Origin: an uncultured Bacilli bacterium
GTDB lineage: Bacteria > Bacillota_I > Bacilli_A > RF39 > UBA660
Direction of reading: 5' to 3'
DNA length: 64,000 nucleotides
NCBI GenBank assembly: GCA_944350495.1
Contig: CALVOZ010000002.1
Coordinates: forward strand, 158,193-222,192
Shown: positions 26,347-35,378 of the stretch, one piece after another
How positions within the stretch are numbered: the first letter of the stretch is position 1
Layout: the number at the start of each line of letters is the position of its first letter
The notes under the pieces: model-generated
Database searches by the model: none
Told to the model about the DNA's origin: nothing
What the model saw: only the letters and a program-made list of their open reading frames with translations
Made by a program: the position numbers and the translations under genes

Positions 26347-26834
26347 TTGTCTTTTCCTCCTTTATTAGTACTACCAAATCCTCCAGTACGTTCATTTATT
26401 ATCTCTGCCTCATCATCGACAGTTAGAAATTTTACAAAAATGCCTTGCCCTATGCGGTCACCTACATTTACTGCAAAATCTTGATCACCATGATTTTGCA
26501 AGCTTATAAATGCATGACCTTCATTCGTTATATTGTTGTAGTAATCACTTTCAAATATACCGATTTGATTAGTCATTCGAACATTATATTTAAATCCCAT
26601 GCTGCCTCTTACAACCAACATCAGCATCTCATCTTCATTCATTATCATTTTTATTCCAGTAGGAACCTTTTTTACTTCTCCAGGATGTAAAACAAAGTCA
26701 ATTGGGCTTCTAAAATCATAACCTGCACTATACTTTGTCTCACGTTTAGGTAATTCATGATTACAGTATAATTCATAATCATCATTGATATCCTTTTTCC
26801 ATTGCTCAAAAGATATCTTTTCAAACTTACGCAC
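26343..26834 (-). CDS. dut: dUTP diphosphatase-type enzyme
   Basis: About 163 residues. Trimeric dUTPase motifs: YSAGYDFRSPIDF near the start, VRGSMGFKYNVRMTNQIGIFESDYY, GDRIGQGIFVKF and the C-terminal ERTGGFGSTNKGG P-loop-like motif. It hydrolyses dUTP to dUMP. Spacing is slightly longer than in E. coli Dut, as in some Firmicutes and phage forms. The start is taken as GTG at 26834 after AGAAGG; the ATG at 26870 lies inside the T-box terminator stem and is unlikely. It is the first gene after the T-box and overlaps metG. Confidence 0.88.
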   Translation of the reverse strand: MRKFEKISFEQWKKDINDDYELYCNHELPKRETKYSAGYDFRSPIDFVLHPGEVKKVPTGIKMIMNEDEMLMLVVRGSMGFKYNVRMTNQIGIFESDYYNNITNEGHAFISLQNHGDQDFAVNVGDRIGQGIFVKFLTVDDEAEIINERTGGFGSTNKGGKDK

Positions 26835-26846
26835 AATATCCCTTCT

Positions 26847-27066
26847 TTCTAATAAAAAAATCACATCCATATAAGGACGTGATTAACGTGGTACCACCTT
26901 AATTTATACATAAAAATGTATCTTAAAACTATAACGCGTTACCGTTTTATCATTTCCTATAAAAAGCTCCAGACCCATTCGAAATAATCGCAATTTACTT
27001 GCTTTCACCTAACCAAGCTCTCTAAAAAATCACTTTTATTTTTCTTTCCTTCATCGCCATAAGTGC
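26847..27066 (-). promoter_or_regulatory. T-box riboswitch leader (probably methionine)
   Basis: On the minus strand the leader shows the T-box landmarks in order: GATGAAGGAAAG at the base of stem I, AGAGAGCTTGG and GGTGAAAG, GAATGGGTCTGGAGC on the 3' side of stem I, then the conserved AAGGTGGTACCACG and a terminator stem AATCACGTCC / GGATGTGATT with a T-run. Uncharged tRNA would favour the antiterminator. ATG within GAATGGG (26978-26976) is the likely specifier because metG is in the operon; TGG and GGG also fit by register, so the amino acid is not certain. Confidence 0.88.
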
Positions 27067-27070
27067 CTAC

Positions 27071-27099
27071 ATTATAACATACTTATTCTTGTTCTTCAA
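27071..27099 (-). promoter_or_regulatory. promoter of the T-box dut-metG operon
   Basis: A minus-strand -35 TTGAAG and a -10 TATAAT exactly 17 bp apart, just ahead of the leader. The -35 lies inside the last codons of the SpoVT-like gene. Confidence 0.75.
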
Positions 27100-27487
27100 G
27101 ACATTTTTTAAAAATTAAAACAATAAAATTAATTATATTGGCATATTTATCTTGATAATTATAAACAATAAAATTTCCTATTAATTTATTATTAAAAATT
27201 ATAGGAAATTTTTCACCATTATTATTTTTTTTATTAGTAGTTACCAAAATTGTATTATCACTTTCTAATGCGCAATCTAATTTGTATATTTCAAATAAAT
27301 CTTTTATAATTATTTCAGCTAACCATATAATACTTTGTAAATTAGTTAATTTTTTTATTATTAGACTATCATTATAAATTTCAAATGATAAAGAATCTCC
27401 AGCATTGATATTTAATTTTTTACGAACATCAATAGGTAGAACAACTCTACCTAAATCATCTATTTTTCTTATCAATGTATTATTCAT
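27083..27487 (-). CDS. SpoVT/AbrB-type transcription regulator
   Basis: 134 residues. The N-terminal swapped-hairpin AbrB domain (IRKIDDLGRVVLPIDVRKKLNINAGDSLSFEI) is nearly canonical. The C-terminal part (about 55-134) resembles a shortened GAF-like domain as in SpoVT, which is 178 residues in B. subtilis and tunes sigma-G and sigma-K genes in sporulation. In Bacillus spoVT follows mfd; here mfd is 2.3 kb away. CAGGAGGT before the ATG. Could also be a general AbrB-family regulator. Confidence 0.75.
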   Translation of the reverse strand: MNNTLIRKIDDLGRVVLPIDVRKKLNINAGDSLSFEIYNDSLIIKKLTNLQSIIWLAEIIIKDLFEIYKLDCALESDNTILVTTNKKNNNGEKFPIIFNNKLIGNFIVYNYQDKYANIINFIVLIFKKCLEEQE

Positions 27488-27533
27488 ATAATACCTCCTG
27501 AATTTATTTTGCTTTAGATTTAAAAATTTATAC

Positions 27534-27563
27534 TTGGTATTTATTTTGATTTTGTGATATAAT
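27534..27563 (+). promoter_or_regulatory. promoter of ppaC
   Basis: A -35 TTGGTA and a -10 TATAAT with an 18 bp spacer, 33 bp ahead of the ATG. Confidence 0.65.
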
Positions 27564-27595
27564 CTTATAACATTTGTTTAAAGGGAAGTGATTTA

Positions 27596-29218
27596 ATGAA
27601 CACAACTTATATTTTTGGACATAAAAATCCAGATACTGACAGTGTATGTAGTGCGATAGCTTTATCATATTTAAAAAATCAATTAGGAATGAAAACCGAA
27701 CCACGTGTTTTAGGACACCTTAATAATGAAACTAAATATATCTTAGATTATTTTAAAATCGATGAACCAAAATATTTAAATGATGTTAAATTACAAATTA
27801 GAGATATTGATTATGGAAAAGGACATATGTGTAATTTAAATCAATCTCTATTTGAAGTCGTTTATTACTTAAAATATCATCACTTGAGCACTATCCCTGT
27901 TGTTAATGATAAGAAAAAATTCCAAGGGCTTCTTTCAATGAAGGATATTACTGCTGAATTGATAAATTGGGATGCGAATAAAATAGATACTTCATATCAA
28001 AATATAATTAATACTATTCAGGGACAAGAAATATTAAAAATTGATGATGAAATTCAAGGTAACGTCTTAGTTGCTTCATATCGTAGTACTACATTTATCA
28101 ATGATGTTGAATTAAAAAAAGACGATATTTTAATTTTAGGTGATAGACATAGTATTATTGAATACGCAGTTAATTTTGGTGTTAAATTAATTATTATTAC
28201 TGGCAATAATGAAATAAAAGAAAGTCACTTGGAGATTGCTAGAAAAAATAAAGTAAATATTATTAGAACAAATTTAAGAACATTTAATGTTGTTAAAATT
28301 ATTGGTATGTGCAACTATGCTAAAACATTAATGTATTCAGATAATATAGTATCTTTTCAAGAAACTGATTTTGTTAAAGATTTTATCGAATCAGCCAATA
28401 AATTAAGATACAAAGTATTCCCTGTTTTAAATAATAAAAAGGAATGTTTAGGAGTAATTCAATTAAGTGATACAATTAATAAACATAAAAAACAAGTTAT
28501 TTTAGTTGATCATAACGAGAAAGAACAAAGTGCTGAAGGATTAGAAGAAGCTGAAATTGTTGAAATAGTTGACCACCATAAAATTGGTACAATAGGAACT
28601 AGAGAACCTATTAATTTTAGAAATATGCCAGTTGGTTGTACATCAAGTATTATTTATATGTTGTTTAAAGAAAATAGAATTTCAATACCTAAAAATATTG
28701 CTGGTATCATGTTAGGTAGTATTATTTCAGATACTTTATTATTTAGATCTCCTACAACTACTGAAACAGATAAAGAAATTGCTTATAACTTATCAAATTT
28801 AGTAGAAATAGATATTGAAGATTTTGCACATGATATGTTTAAATATGGTTCTTCACTTAAAGATAAAACCGTTGAAGATATCTTATTTACTGATTTTAAA
28901 ACATTTAATTTAGATAATATTAAAATTGGAGTTGGCCAAATCAATACTGTTGATATTGAGGAATTAGATAACATGAAAGATGAATTAAACATTTTAATGG
29001 AAGATTTTGTTATTGAACAAAATTATAATTTAATTATGCTATTTGCTACTGATATTATTAGAGAAGGTTCATATGTTTACTATAACGAGAAAGCTCGTGA
29101 AATTATTGAAAATGCATTTAATATGGAAAATCTATACCAAGGATGTTTTATTCCAGAAATTATTTCACGTAAGAAACAAATTATTCCAAATATTGTTAAT
29201 GTATTAGAAGAGAAATAA
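27596..29218 (+). CDS. ppaC: Mn-dependent inorganic pyrophosphatase with CBS-DRTGG insert
   Basis: 540 residues of the DHH family. FGHKNPDTDSVCSAIALSYL and VDHHKIGTIG carry the metal ligands, and the C-terminal DHHA2 domain has the RSPTTTETDKEIA motif. Between the two halves lies a regulatory insert of about 240 residues with two CBS motifs around a DRTGG domain. It occurs in clostridial and some Bacilli family II enzymes, where AMP/ADP inhibit and Ap4A activates. It hydrolyses pyrophosphate in the cytosol. Encoded alone on the lagging strand with a good promoter; AAGGGAAGTG is the ribosome site. Confidence 0.95.
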   Translation: MNTTYIFGHKNPDTDSVCSAIALSYLKNQLGMKTEPRVLGHLNNETKYILDYFKIDEPKYLNDVKLQIRDIDYGKGHMCNLNQSLFEVVYYLKYHHLSTIPVVNDKKKFQGLLSMKDITAELINWDANKIDTSYQNIINTIQGQEILKIDDEIQGNVLVASYRSTTFINDVELKKDDILILGDRHSIIEYAVNFGVKLIIITGNNEIKESHLEIARKNKVNIIRTNLRTFNVVKIIGMCNYAKTLMYSDNIVSFQETDFVKDFIESANKLRYKVFPVLNNKKECLGVIQLSDTINKHKKQVILVDHNEKEQSAEGLEEAEIVEIVDHHKIGTIGTREPINFRNMPVGCTSSIIYMLFKENRISIPKNIAGIMLGSIISDTLLFRSPTTTETDKEIAYNLSNLVEIDIEDFAHDMFKYGSSLKDKTVEDILFTDFKTFNLDNIKIGVGQINTVDIEELDNMKDELNILMEDFVIEQNYNLIMLFATDIIREGSYVYYNEKAREIIENAFNMENLYQGCFIPEIISRKKQIIPNIVNVLEEK

Positions 29219-29248
29219 AAAAAGATAGTTTAAAACTATCTTTTATTT
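29219..29248. terminator. bidirectional terminator between ppaC and a lipoprotein gene
   Basis: AAAGATAGTTT and AAACTATCTTT form a perfect stem flanked by an A-run and a T-run. The stop of the lipoprotein gene overlaps the tail. Confidence 0.85.
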
Positions 29249-29749
29249 TTTTTCAAAACCATAATAAGATCCATTATTCATATTAGCAACATCTAAATAA
29301 GAATCATTTTTTAAAATAAAACCATACCAAGGCATTAACGAATTTTCGGGAATAGTTGTTTCACCATCTATTACTATTTTACTATAGTTCAAATTAAATA
29401 CTACAAAGTCTTCAAGCAAATATTCATCTGAAACATCAATTATATTCAATATCTCTTCTCTTGTAACTCCATATTGTTTTAAATCATTTGTTATAAAAGT
29501 TAAAGCTTCCTCTCCACGATAGAATTCAAATTGACCATAATAATAATTATCATCATGTGTACCTTCATGTTGATACCAGAAAAACTCGTCTTCACCAAAA
29601 ACTAATTCTGAACCATCACTAACATTAATCCATGTAGTATTGACTATTTCATTTTTAGGAGATTTAGTTTTGTTTTCAAAATTTTCTCCTTCAGCACCAC
29701 AGCCAACAAATATCAAGGTCATTAAAATTAACAATACAATTTTTTTCAT
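29243..29749 (-). CDS. putative lipoprotein
   Basis: 168 residues. MKKIVLLILMTLIFVGCG is a lipoprotein signal with a FVGC lipobox, so Cys17 should be lipidated. The mature part is acidic and aromatic (TTWINVSDGSELVFGEDEFFWY), with a lipocalin-like or META-like beta pattern often seen in Firmicute surface lipoproteins. No specific family recognised. Downstream of mfd, from which a hairpin separates it. AAAGGAGAAAACT precedes the ATG. Confidence 0.7.
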   Translation of the reverse strand: MKKIVLLILMTLIFVGCGAEGENFENKTKSPKNEIVNTTWINVSDGSELVFGEDEFFWYQHEGTHDDNYYYGQFEFYRGEEALTFITNDLKQYGVTREEILNIIDVSDEYLLEDFVVFNLNYSKIVIDGETTIPENSLMPWYGFILKNDSYLDVANMNNGSYYGFEKK

Positions 29750-29778
29750 AGTTTTCTCCTTTCTATTTTTAGAATATC

Positions 29779-29803
29779 ATAAAAAGAACATTTACTGCTC
29801 TTT
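29779..29803 (-). terminator. terminator after mfd
   Basis: AAAAGAGCA and TGTTCTTTT pair with one G-T wobble on the minus strand and lead into T's, at the mfd stop codon. Confidence 0.6.
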
Positions 29804-32800
29804 TATTGACCTTTTTAAAATCTCCAACATATCTAATAAATAATATATGTAATGTTTATCTAAAGTAACAATATCTAAAGTAATAATTAATTCTTTATTT
29901 TTCATGCCAAATCTAAATTTTCTCGTTAGCGAACAAACCTCAAGAAATAGTTGATCACCACTAATTTTAGTTGTTATTTTTTGTGGTATATAAATAGCTA
30001 TAGAATTTTTAGTTTGAATAATCTTATTAATCCCAATTTCTTTCGCACGATTCTCAAATAATTCTTCATGCATATAAATTAATATTTCCTCATCTAATGG
30101 TCCAAATCTATCCTCTAATTCATGTTTAATTGTCTCTAAATCTTCCATAGTTTTAATATTATTGATTTTCTGATGAATTTCAATTTTTAATTCTTCTTCA
30201 GTAACATAGTTATCGTCAATTGTCGTTGCAACTTCAAGTAATGGTTGCTCAGTTGTAGTCTCTTCTTCTGGCCTTTTTATTCCTTTCAATTTATCAACTT
30301 CATCTTTAAGCATTTTAAGGAATAATTCAACACCAATAGAATCAATAAATCCAGCTTGTTCACTTCCTAAAATATCACCAGCACCTCTTATTGATAAATC
30401 ACGCATCGCAATAGAAAAACCACTACCCAATTCAGTAAATTCTTTAATGACATTTAAACGTTTCATTGCTACATCAGATAATTGTTTTCCCTTGTTATAC
30501 ATTAAATAGCAATATGCTATTTTATTACTTCTACCAACACGCCCTCTTATTTGATATAACTGCGACAACCCAAAGCAATCAGCATCAATAATAATTAAAG
30601 TATTAACACTTGGAATATCAATACCTGTTTCAATAATTGTCGTACATAATAAAACATCGTATTCGTGTTCCATAAATCTAATCATTACATCTTCTAATTC
30701 TTTTTTATCCATTTTACCATGAGCACAAACAATATTAGCTTCTGGGACTAACGTTTGAATATGATGAGATTTAGCACTCATATCTTCAATGCTATTATAT
30801 AAAATAAATATTTGACCATCACGAGCTAGTTCTTTATAAATTGCATCTTTAATTATTTTATCATTTTCTTCTAAAACGTAAGTTTGAATAGGATATCTAT
30901 TAATTGGTGGTGTTTCTATTAGTGATAGACTTCTAATACCAGTCATTGACATTTGTAATGTTCTAGGAATTGGCGTTGCTGATAAAGTTAATACATCAAT
31001 ATTAGTTTTGTATTGTTTTATTTTTTCTTTATGTTTTACCCCAAATCTTTGCTCCTCATCAATTACTAATAATCCTAAATTTTTAAATTCAATATCATCA
31101 CTTAAAATACGATGAGTACCAATTAATAAATCTACTTTACCTTCCTTTAATCTTTCAATTATTTGTTTTTGTTTTTTTGGAGTAACAAAGCGATTCATTA
31201 ATTCTATTTCTACTGGAAAACTTTTAAATCTCTCTTTAGCATTATTAAAGTGTTGGGACGATAAAATTGTCGTTGGGCAAAGAAGTGCTACTTGTTTTCC
31301 AGACATAATAGCTTTAAATATAGCTCTAAAAGCTACTTCTGTTTTACCATATCCAACATCACCACAAAGTAAGCGATCCATTGGTGATTTACTCTCCATG
31401 TCTTTTTTTATTTCTTCAATTACTCTTATTTGATCATCTGTTTCTTCATATATAAATTCTTTTTCAAATTGTAGTTGTTCTTCACCGTCTTTAGCAAACT
31501 TATATCCTTCAGCATTTTCTCTTTCCGCATATAATTTTAATAATTCACCAGCAATATTTTCTAACTTATTTTTTACTCTTAATTTAGTCTTTTGCCACTC
31601 AATTCCTCCTAATTTATTTAACTTAGGAATTGATCCATCAGAAGAAGAATATTTTGTAATTAACTCAAGTTTTTCAACTGGAATATATAATTTATCTCCA
31701 CCTTTATACTCCAACATTAAATAGTCTTTTTTTAAGCCATTTTTTTCTAGAGTTTTGATTCCACAGTACCTTCCAATACCGTGAACATTGTGAACAATAT
31801 AATCACCAATTTCAAGTTTATTAATATTACGGACTTTGCTACCTATTTTAAAATTAGTTTTATATAGAGTTTGAATATCTCTTTTATTAAATATTTCTTT
31901 TTCACTAATAATAATATTTTTATTTATAATATAACCTTCAGTTAATGGTTTAACTATTAAATTTATCTTATCATTAAAGATATTATTATTATCAGTAAAT
32001 ACGAGATTATTATTATCTAAATCTTTAATTAATTTTGTTGCGCGATATTGAGTATTTACGCAAATAATTACACAGTATTTATCTTTTAAATAGTCATTTA
32101 ATCTTTTGTTTATATCAGCTATACTTCCTGTAAAATTTTCTATTTCAGTTGATGTATATCGTGAAACATCTTTTATTCCATCTACTAAATTATCAAAATT
32201 CATAAAATAGATTATTTTATTTTTTATACTTAATGATAAATCATTCATAAATTTGGTCTTAGGATTAATATTGATAGATTCAGCATATTCACTCATCTCA
32301 TCAATTAATAAATTGTAATTAGCTAAAATACCATTGTAATCATCAAAGAAGACAGTACCACTGCCTATATAATCTAATAAACTATAAGGTTTTATATAGT
32401 TAATAATTTCTCTTTGCTTTGCTTTTGATGGAATAATTTGACCAATTAAAAATTCTGTCGCAGGAGTTATCTCAATTTTATCTAATTTTTCGATTGTTAA
32501 CTGACTATCAATATCAAATGCTCTAATACTATCAATTGTATCCCCCCAAAATTCAATTCTAACCGGCTTTTTTTGGCCAATCGGAAAAATATCTAATACA
32601 TATCCTCTAATAGCCATTTCGCCCGTCTTATTGACTAATGCATCCCTTAAATAGCCAATATTGAATAAATTATTAACTAACTTATCCATTTCATAATTTT
32701 CACCCACCGATAGTGATACTAAACTTTTTTGATAAATCTCTTTACTAGGTAAAAATCTTAAATAACCCATCAAATTAGTAACAATAATTTTTTTATTTTC

Positions 32801-33073
32801 AACTATTTCCTTTAAAGTTTCTAACCTAGTAATCATTAATTCTGGAGAAATTGCTAAAGCCTCACTAGTTAAAAAATCATCCATTGGGAAAAATACAACA
32901 TCTTTAGTATAATTTAAAATTCTTTGATAATATCTATTTGCTTCATATAAAGAAGAACAAACAAATATAACTGATTCTTTTTTTTCTATAAAATATTCAT
33001 AAGTATATTTAGATCTTAATTCTGGTGTTAAACCAATAATTCCGCTGTTATCTATATTTTCAAATATATTCAT
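29792..33073 (-). CDS. mfd: transcription-repair coupling factor Mfd
   Basis: About 1093 residues. N-terminal UvrB-like region, RNA polymerase interaction domain (VGDYIVHNVHGIGRYCGIKTLE), then a superfamily 2 helicase: LLCGDVGYGKTEVAFRA, DEEQRFGV, TLSATPIPRTLQM and TGIDIPSVNTLIIIDAD, followed by the TRCF C-terminal domain. It removes stalled RNA polymerase and recruits UvrA. The ATG at 33073 follows AAAGGAGGATTT; the seven-codon longer frame runs through that site. A hairpin lies just upstream, so it has its own promoter. Confidence 0.97.
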   Translation of the reverse strand: MNIFENIDNSGIIGLTPELRSKYTYEYFIEKKESVIFVCSSLYEANRYYQRILNYTKDVVFFPMDDFLTSEALAISPELMITRLETLKEIVENKKIIVTNLMGYLRFLPSKEIYQKSLVSLSVGENYEMDKLVNNLFNIGYLRDALVNKTGEMAIRGYVLDIFPIGQKKPVRIEFWGDTIDSIRAFDIDSQLTIEKLDKIEITPATEFLIGQIIPSKAKQREIINYIKPYSLLDYIGSGTVFFDDYNGILANYNLLIDEMSEYAESININPKTKFMNDLSLSIKNKIIYFMNFDNLVDGIKDVSRYTSTEIENFTGSIADINKRLNDYLKDKYCVIICVNTQYRATKLIKDLDNNNLVFTDNNNIFNDKINLIVKPLTEGYIINKNIIISEKEIFNKRDIQTLYKTNFKIGSKVRNINKLEIGDYIVHNVHGIGRYCGIKTLEKNGLKKDYLMLEYKGGDKLYIPVEKLELITKYSSSDGSIPKLNKLGGIEWQKTKLRVKNKLENIAGELLKLYAERENAEGYKFAKDGEEQLQFEKEFIYEETDDQIRVIEEIKKDMESKSPMDRLLCGDVGYGKTEVAFRAIFKAIMSGKQVALLCPTTILSSQHFNNAKERFKSFPVEIELMNRFVTPKKQKQIIERLKEGKVDLLIGTHRILSDDIEFKNLGLLVIDEEQRFGVKHKEKIKQYKTNIDVLTLSATPIPRTLQMSMTGIRSLSLIETPPINRYPIQTYVLEENDKIIKDAIYKELARDGQIFILYNSIEDMSAKSHHIQTLVPEANIVCAHGKMDKKELEDVMIRFMEHEYDVLLCTTIIETGIDIPSVNTLIIIDADCFGLSQLYQIRGRVGRSNKIAYCYLMYNKGKQLSDVAMKRLNVIKEFTELGSGFSIAMRDLSIRGAGDILGSEQAGFIDSIGVELFLKMLKDEVDKLKGIKRPEEETTTEQPLLEVATTIDDNYVTEEELKIEIHQKINNIKTMEDLETIKHELEDRFGPLDEEILIYMHEELFENRAKEIGINKIIQTKNSIAIYIPQKITTKISGDQLFLEVCSLTRKFRFGMKNKELIITLDIVTLDKHYIYYLLDMLEILKRSIKEQ

Positions 33074-33091
33074 AAATCCTCCTTTACACGA

Positions 33092-33114
33092 CAAAAATGA
33101 TACAAAGTATCATT
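33092..33114 (-). terminator. terminator between the 279-residue gene and mfd
   Basis: AATGATAC and GTATCATT pair around TTT and run into T's on the minus strand, directly after the stop of the upstream gene. Confidence 0.8.
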
Positions 33115-33954
33115 CTAATTACTTAATGTTTTTCTTGAAATATTAACATCTTCAGTTGTAGTATATGTCTTCATCAATTCATCCATATATTCTTTTTCAA
33201 ATTCTGATAATTCATATAAAACTACCTCATTTGAAGGACCTAAAACGCCTTTTCTTTCATACCTTCTAAAATTAGGTTCTTTAGGTATTGCATAAGTTTC
33301 ACGTTCAAATTGGTAATTTCTATCCCAATCATATGAACTTCTTCCATCCTCTTGAACTGGTTCTGGAATAAAACACCCATCATATTGAGGCTTTATTTCT
33401 AAAGCAGCCATAACTGTTTTAGCATACGGAATTAAATCCTGTTCTCTAATACCGTATAAAATATCTGCTTTTTCTTCACTTACTTCATCAATTTGTGAAC
33501 ATGCAAACATTATAATATGCTCACCATGACCTAATTTAGCATGTCTACCATCACCTAAACCTCGATATTCATATGCCAAGCGTTTAAATCTTTCAGGTGT
33601 AATACCAAGTTTTTCTTTATCTTCATCGCTCAATCTTAATTTAGGCATAATAACTCTAATAGAAAACTCTTTAGAATTTTTAGGTTTTGAATAAATTAAA
33701 TTAGCTCTTTTACGACTACCATATTCTAAAGCTTCCCTAATTCTTTCTGTTCTTTCAACAAATGACATTTCTCGTTTAATGGTAAATTCATCAATTGGCA
33801 TTCTAGTCCATGATTTTTTTAAAAATTCTTTCATTTGAATAGCTTCTGCTTGATATGAAGTTGAATGATGAAAATATGTATATTGAGTAGGAATAATAAT
33901 TGCATCAAGGCTTCTTAAATAATTTATTGCTTCTTCTAAAGTTTCTATTGTCAT
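33115..33954 (-). CDS. hypothetical protein between pth and mfd
   Basis: 279 residues, soluble, charged, no signal or membrane helix. It starts with a short helical region (TLEEAINYLRSLDAIIIPTQ). A basic central part has FVERTERIREALEYGSRKRANLIY, then RVIMPKLRLSDEDKEKLG and a YRGLGDGRHAKLGHGEHIIMF-type block with conserved-looking Gly and His; an acidic C-terminus follows. I do not recognise a family. It starts 8 bp downstream of the pth stop and probably shares its transcript. In Bacillus this slot holds the small sigma-F inhibitor gene fin (yabK), which this clearly is not. Confidence 0.6.
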   Translation of the reverse strand: MTIETLEEAINYLRSLDAIIIPTQYTYFHHSTSYQAEAIQMKEFLKKSWTRMPIDEFTIKREMSFVERTERIREALEYGSRKRANLIYSKPKNSKEFSIRVIMPKLRLSDEDKEKLGITPERFKRLAYEYRGLGDGRHAKLGHGEHIIMFACSQIDEVSEEKADILYGIREQDLIPYAKTVMAALEIKPQYDGCFIPEPVQEDGRSSYDWDRNYQFERETYAIPKEPNFRRYERKGVLGPSNEVVLYELSEFEKEYMDELMKTYTTTEDVNISRKTLSN

Positions 33955-33962
33955 AAATCCTC

Positions 33963-34517
33963 CTAATTGTATTTATTCATTAAATTATCAAAAGATATTA
34001 TTAAATAATCTTCAATAATACTTGGTATTTTACTAATAATTGGTTGTAATAATTCTTTTTCTTCTTTAGTAAATTTACCCAAAACATAATCTTTAGTATC
34101 AATTAGTTTATTATTTGAAATACCTACTTTAATTCTTTTATATTCTTTAGTGTTTAAGTTTTGTTCTATGTTTTTTAAACCGTTATGACCTCCACTAGAC
34201 CCTTTATATCTTAATCTATAAGTGCCAACATTTGTATCTAAATCATCACAAATAATTAATACATCATCAATATTGATTTTAAAGAAACTAACAAAATCTC
34301 TTATTACTTCACCCGATAAATTCATATACTTACCAGGTTTTAAAAGGATGATCCTTTCATTATTATAATTGAATTGAGTATATGAACCATTAAATTTTTT
34401 ACTATTAAAATTAACGCAAAAATGTTTTGCAATCTCATCAATACACATAAATCCAATATTATGTCTTGTATTTTCATATTCTTTTCCAGGATTACCTAAT
34501 CCAACTATTAATTTCAT
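33963..34517 (-). CDS. pth: peptidyl-tRNA hydrolase
   Basis: About 184 residues. LIVGLGNPGKEYENTRHNIGFMCID, KPGKYMNLSGE, the catalytic His in RHNIGF and GGHNGLKNIEQNL identify Pth, which recycles peptidyl-tRNA. The start is the ATG at 34517, right after AAGGTGAG in the last codons of rsmI; the six-codon longer frame would overlap rsmI. spoVC is its Bacillus synonym. Confidence 0.96.
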   Translation of the reverse strand: MKLIVGLGNPGKEYENTRHNIGFMCIDEIAKHFCVNFNSKKFNGSYTQFNYNNERIILLKPGKYMNLSGEVIRDFVSFFKINIDDVLIICDDLDTNVGTYRLRYKGSSGGHNGLKNIEQNLNTKEYKRIKVGISNNKLIDTKDYVLGKFTKEEKELLQPIISKIPSIIEDYLIISFDNLMNKYN

Positions 34518-34518
34518 A

Positions 34519-35370
34519 TTACTCACCTTCTTCACTTTTTAAATATTGACTATATACTTCACTTTTCTTTAAACCACGCTCTTTAGATACAGCCTTAATA
34601 GCATCCATTTTATTCATACCACTGTTAATATAAATATTTATATGACTTATTAAGTCTATACTAGAAAAATCTTCTATTTCTGTATTTCCTTCGACTACCA
34701 ACACCATTTCACCTTTATATTCATTGTTTTGAGCAATTATTTCTTCAATTGTTCCACGATAAACTTCCTCATATTTTTTAGTTATTTCCCGGGAAATACT
34801 CATTTTACGATTACCACCAAATACTTCTTTTAATGATTCTAATGTTTCTTTAATACGATGAGGTGCTTCGTAAAAAATCATGGTTGGTTTACTTAATTTT
34901 AATTCTTCTAATTCTTTCTTTTTTTTAGATTTTTTGCTATTTAAAAAACCATAAAAAGTAAAAGGCATTGGTGCTATACCAGACATAATAAGTGCCGGAA
35001 TTAAAGCTGTGGCACCGGGTAAACCTACAACATTATATCCCATATTAATAACATAACGTGCTAATTCAAACCCTGGATCACTAATAACAGGAGTTCCTCT
35101 ATCACTTACTAATCCAACATTTTTTCTACTACTTAAATATTCAATAATTTTATCTTTATTAGTAGCTTCATTGTGTTCATGATTTGCAATTAACTTCTTT
35201 TTAATATTTAAAGCGGATAATAATTTACCAGTCTCTCTAGTATCTTCACAAAAAATAACGTCAACTTCACTTAGAATTTTAACCGTACGATAAGTTAAAT
35301 CATCCATATTACCAATAGGTGTTGGAATTAAATATAAAGTTGGGCTTTCATCATAACTCTTTTGACTCAT
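34519..35370 (-). CDS. rsmI: 16S rRNA 2'-O-methyltransferase RsmI
   Basis: 283 residues of the tetrapyrrole-methylase fold. TLYLIPTPIGNMDDLTYRTV, FCEDTRETGKLL, LVSDRGTPVISDPGFEL and GLPGATALIPAL are typical of RsmI, which methylates C1402 of 16S rRNA on the ribose. Neighbours TrmN6-like and pth match the yabB-rsmI run. A perfect 16 bp Noc-site palindrome lies within the coding sequence at 34783-34798. Confidence 0.96.
   Translation of the reverse strand: MSQKSYDESPTLYLIPTPIGNMDDLTYRTVKILSEVDVIFCEDTRETGKLLSALNIKKKLIANHEHNEATNKDKIIEYLSSRKNVGLVSDRGTPVISDPGFELARYVINMGYNVVGLPGATALIPALIMSGIAPMPFTFYGFLNSKKSKKKKELEELKLSKPTMIFYEAPHRIKETLESLKEVFGGNRKMSISREITKKYEEVYRGTIEEIIAQNNEYKGEMVLVVEGNTEIEDFSSIDLISHINIYINSGMNKMDAIKAVSKERGLKKSEVYSQYLKSEEGE
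34783..34798. promoter_or_regulatory. perfect Noc-binding site (NBS) palindrome
   Basis: TATTTCCCGGGAAATA, identical at all 16 positions to the B. subtilis Noc recognition sequence, located inside rsmI. It is not near a promoter, as expected for nucleoid-occlusion loading sites. The noc gene is in this window at 59.8 kb. Confidence 0.8.
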
Positions 35371-35378
35371 AATTCACC

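Noticed and set aside
26835..26870. Longer dut start at 26870
   Set aside because: The ATG lies in the T-box terminator stem, and the GTG at 26834 has AGAAGG at a good distance.
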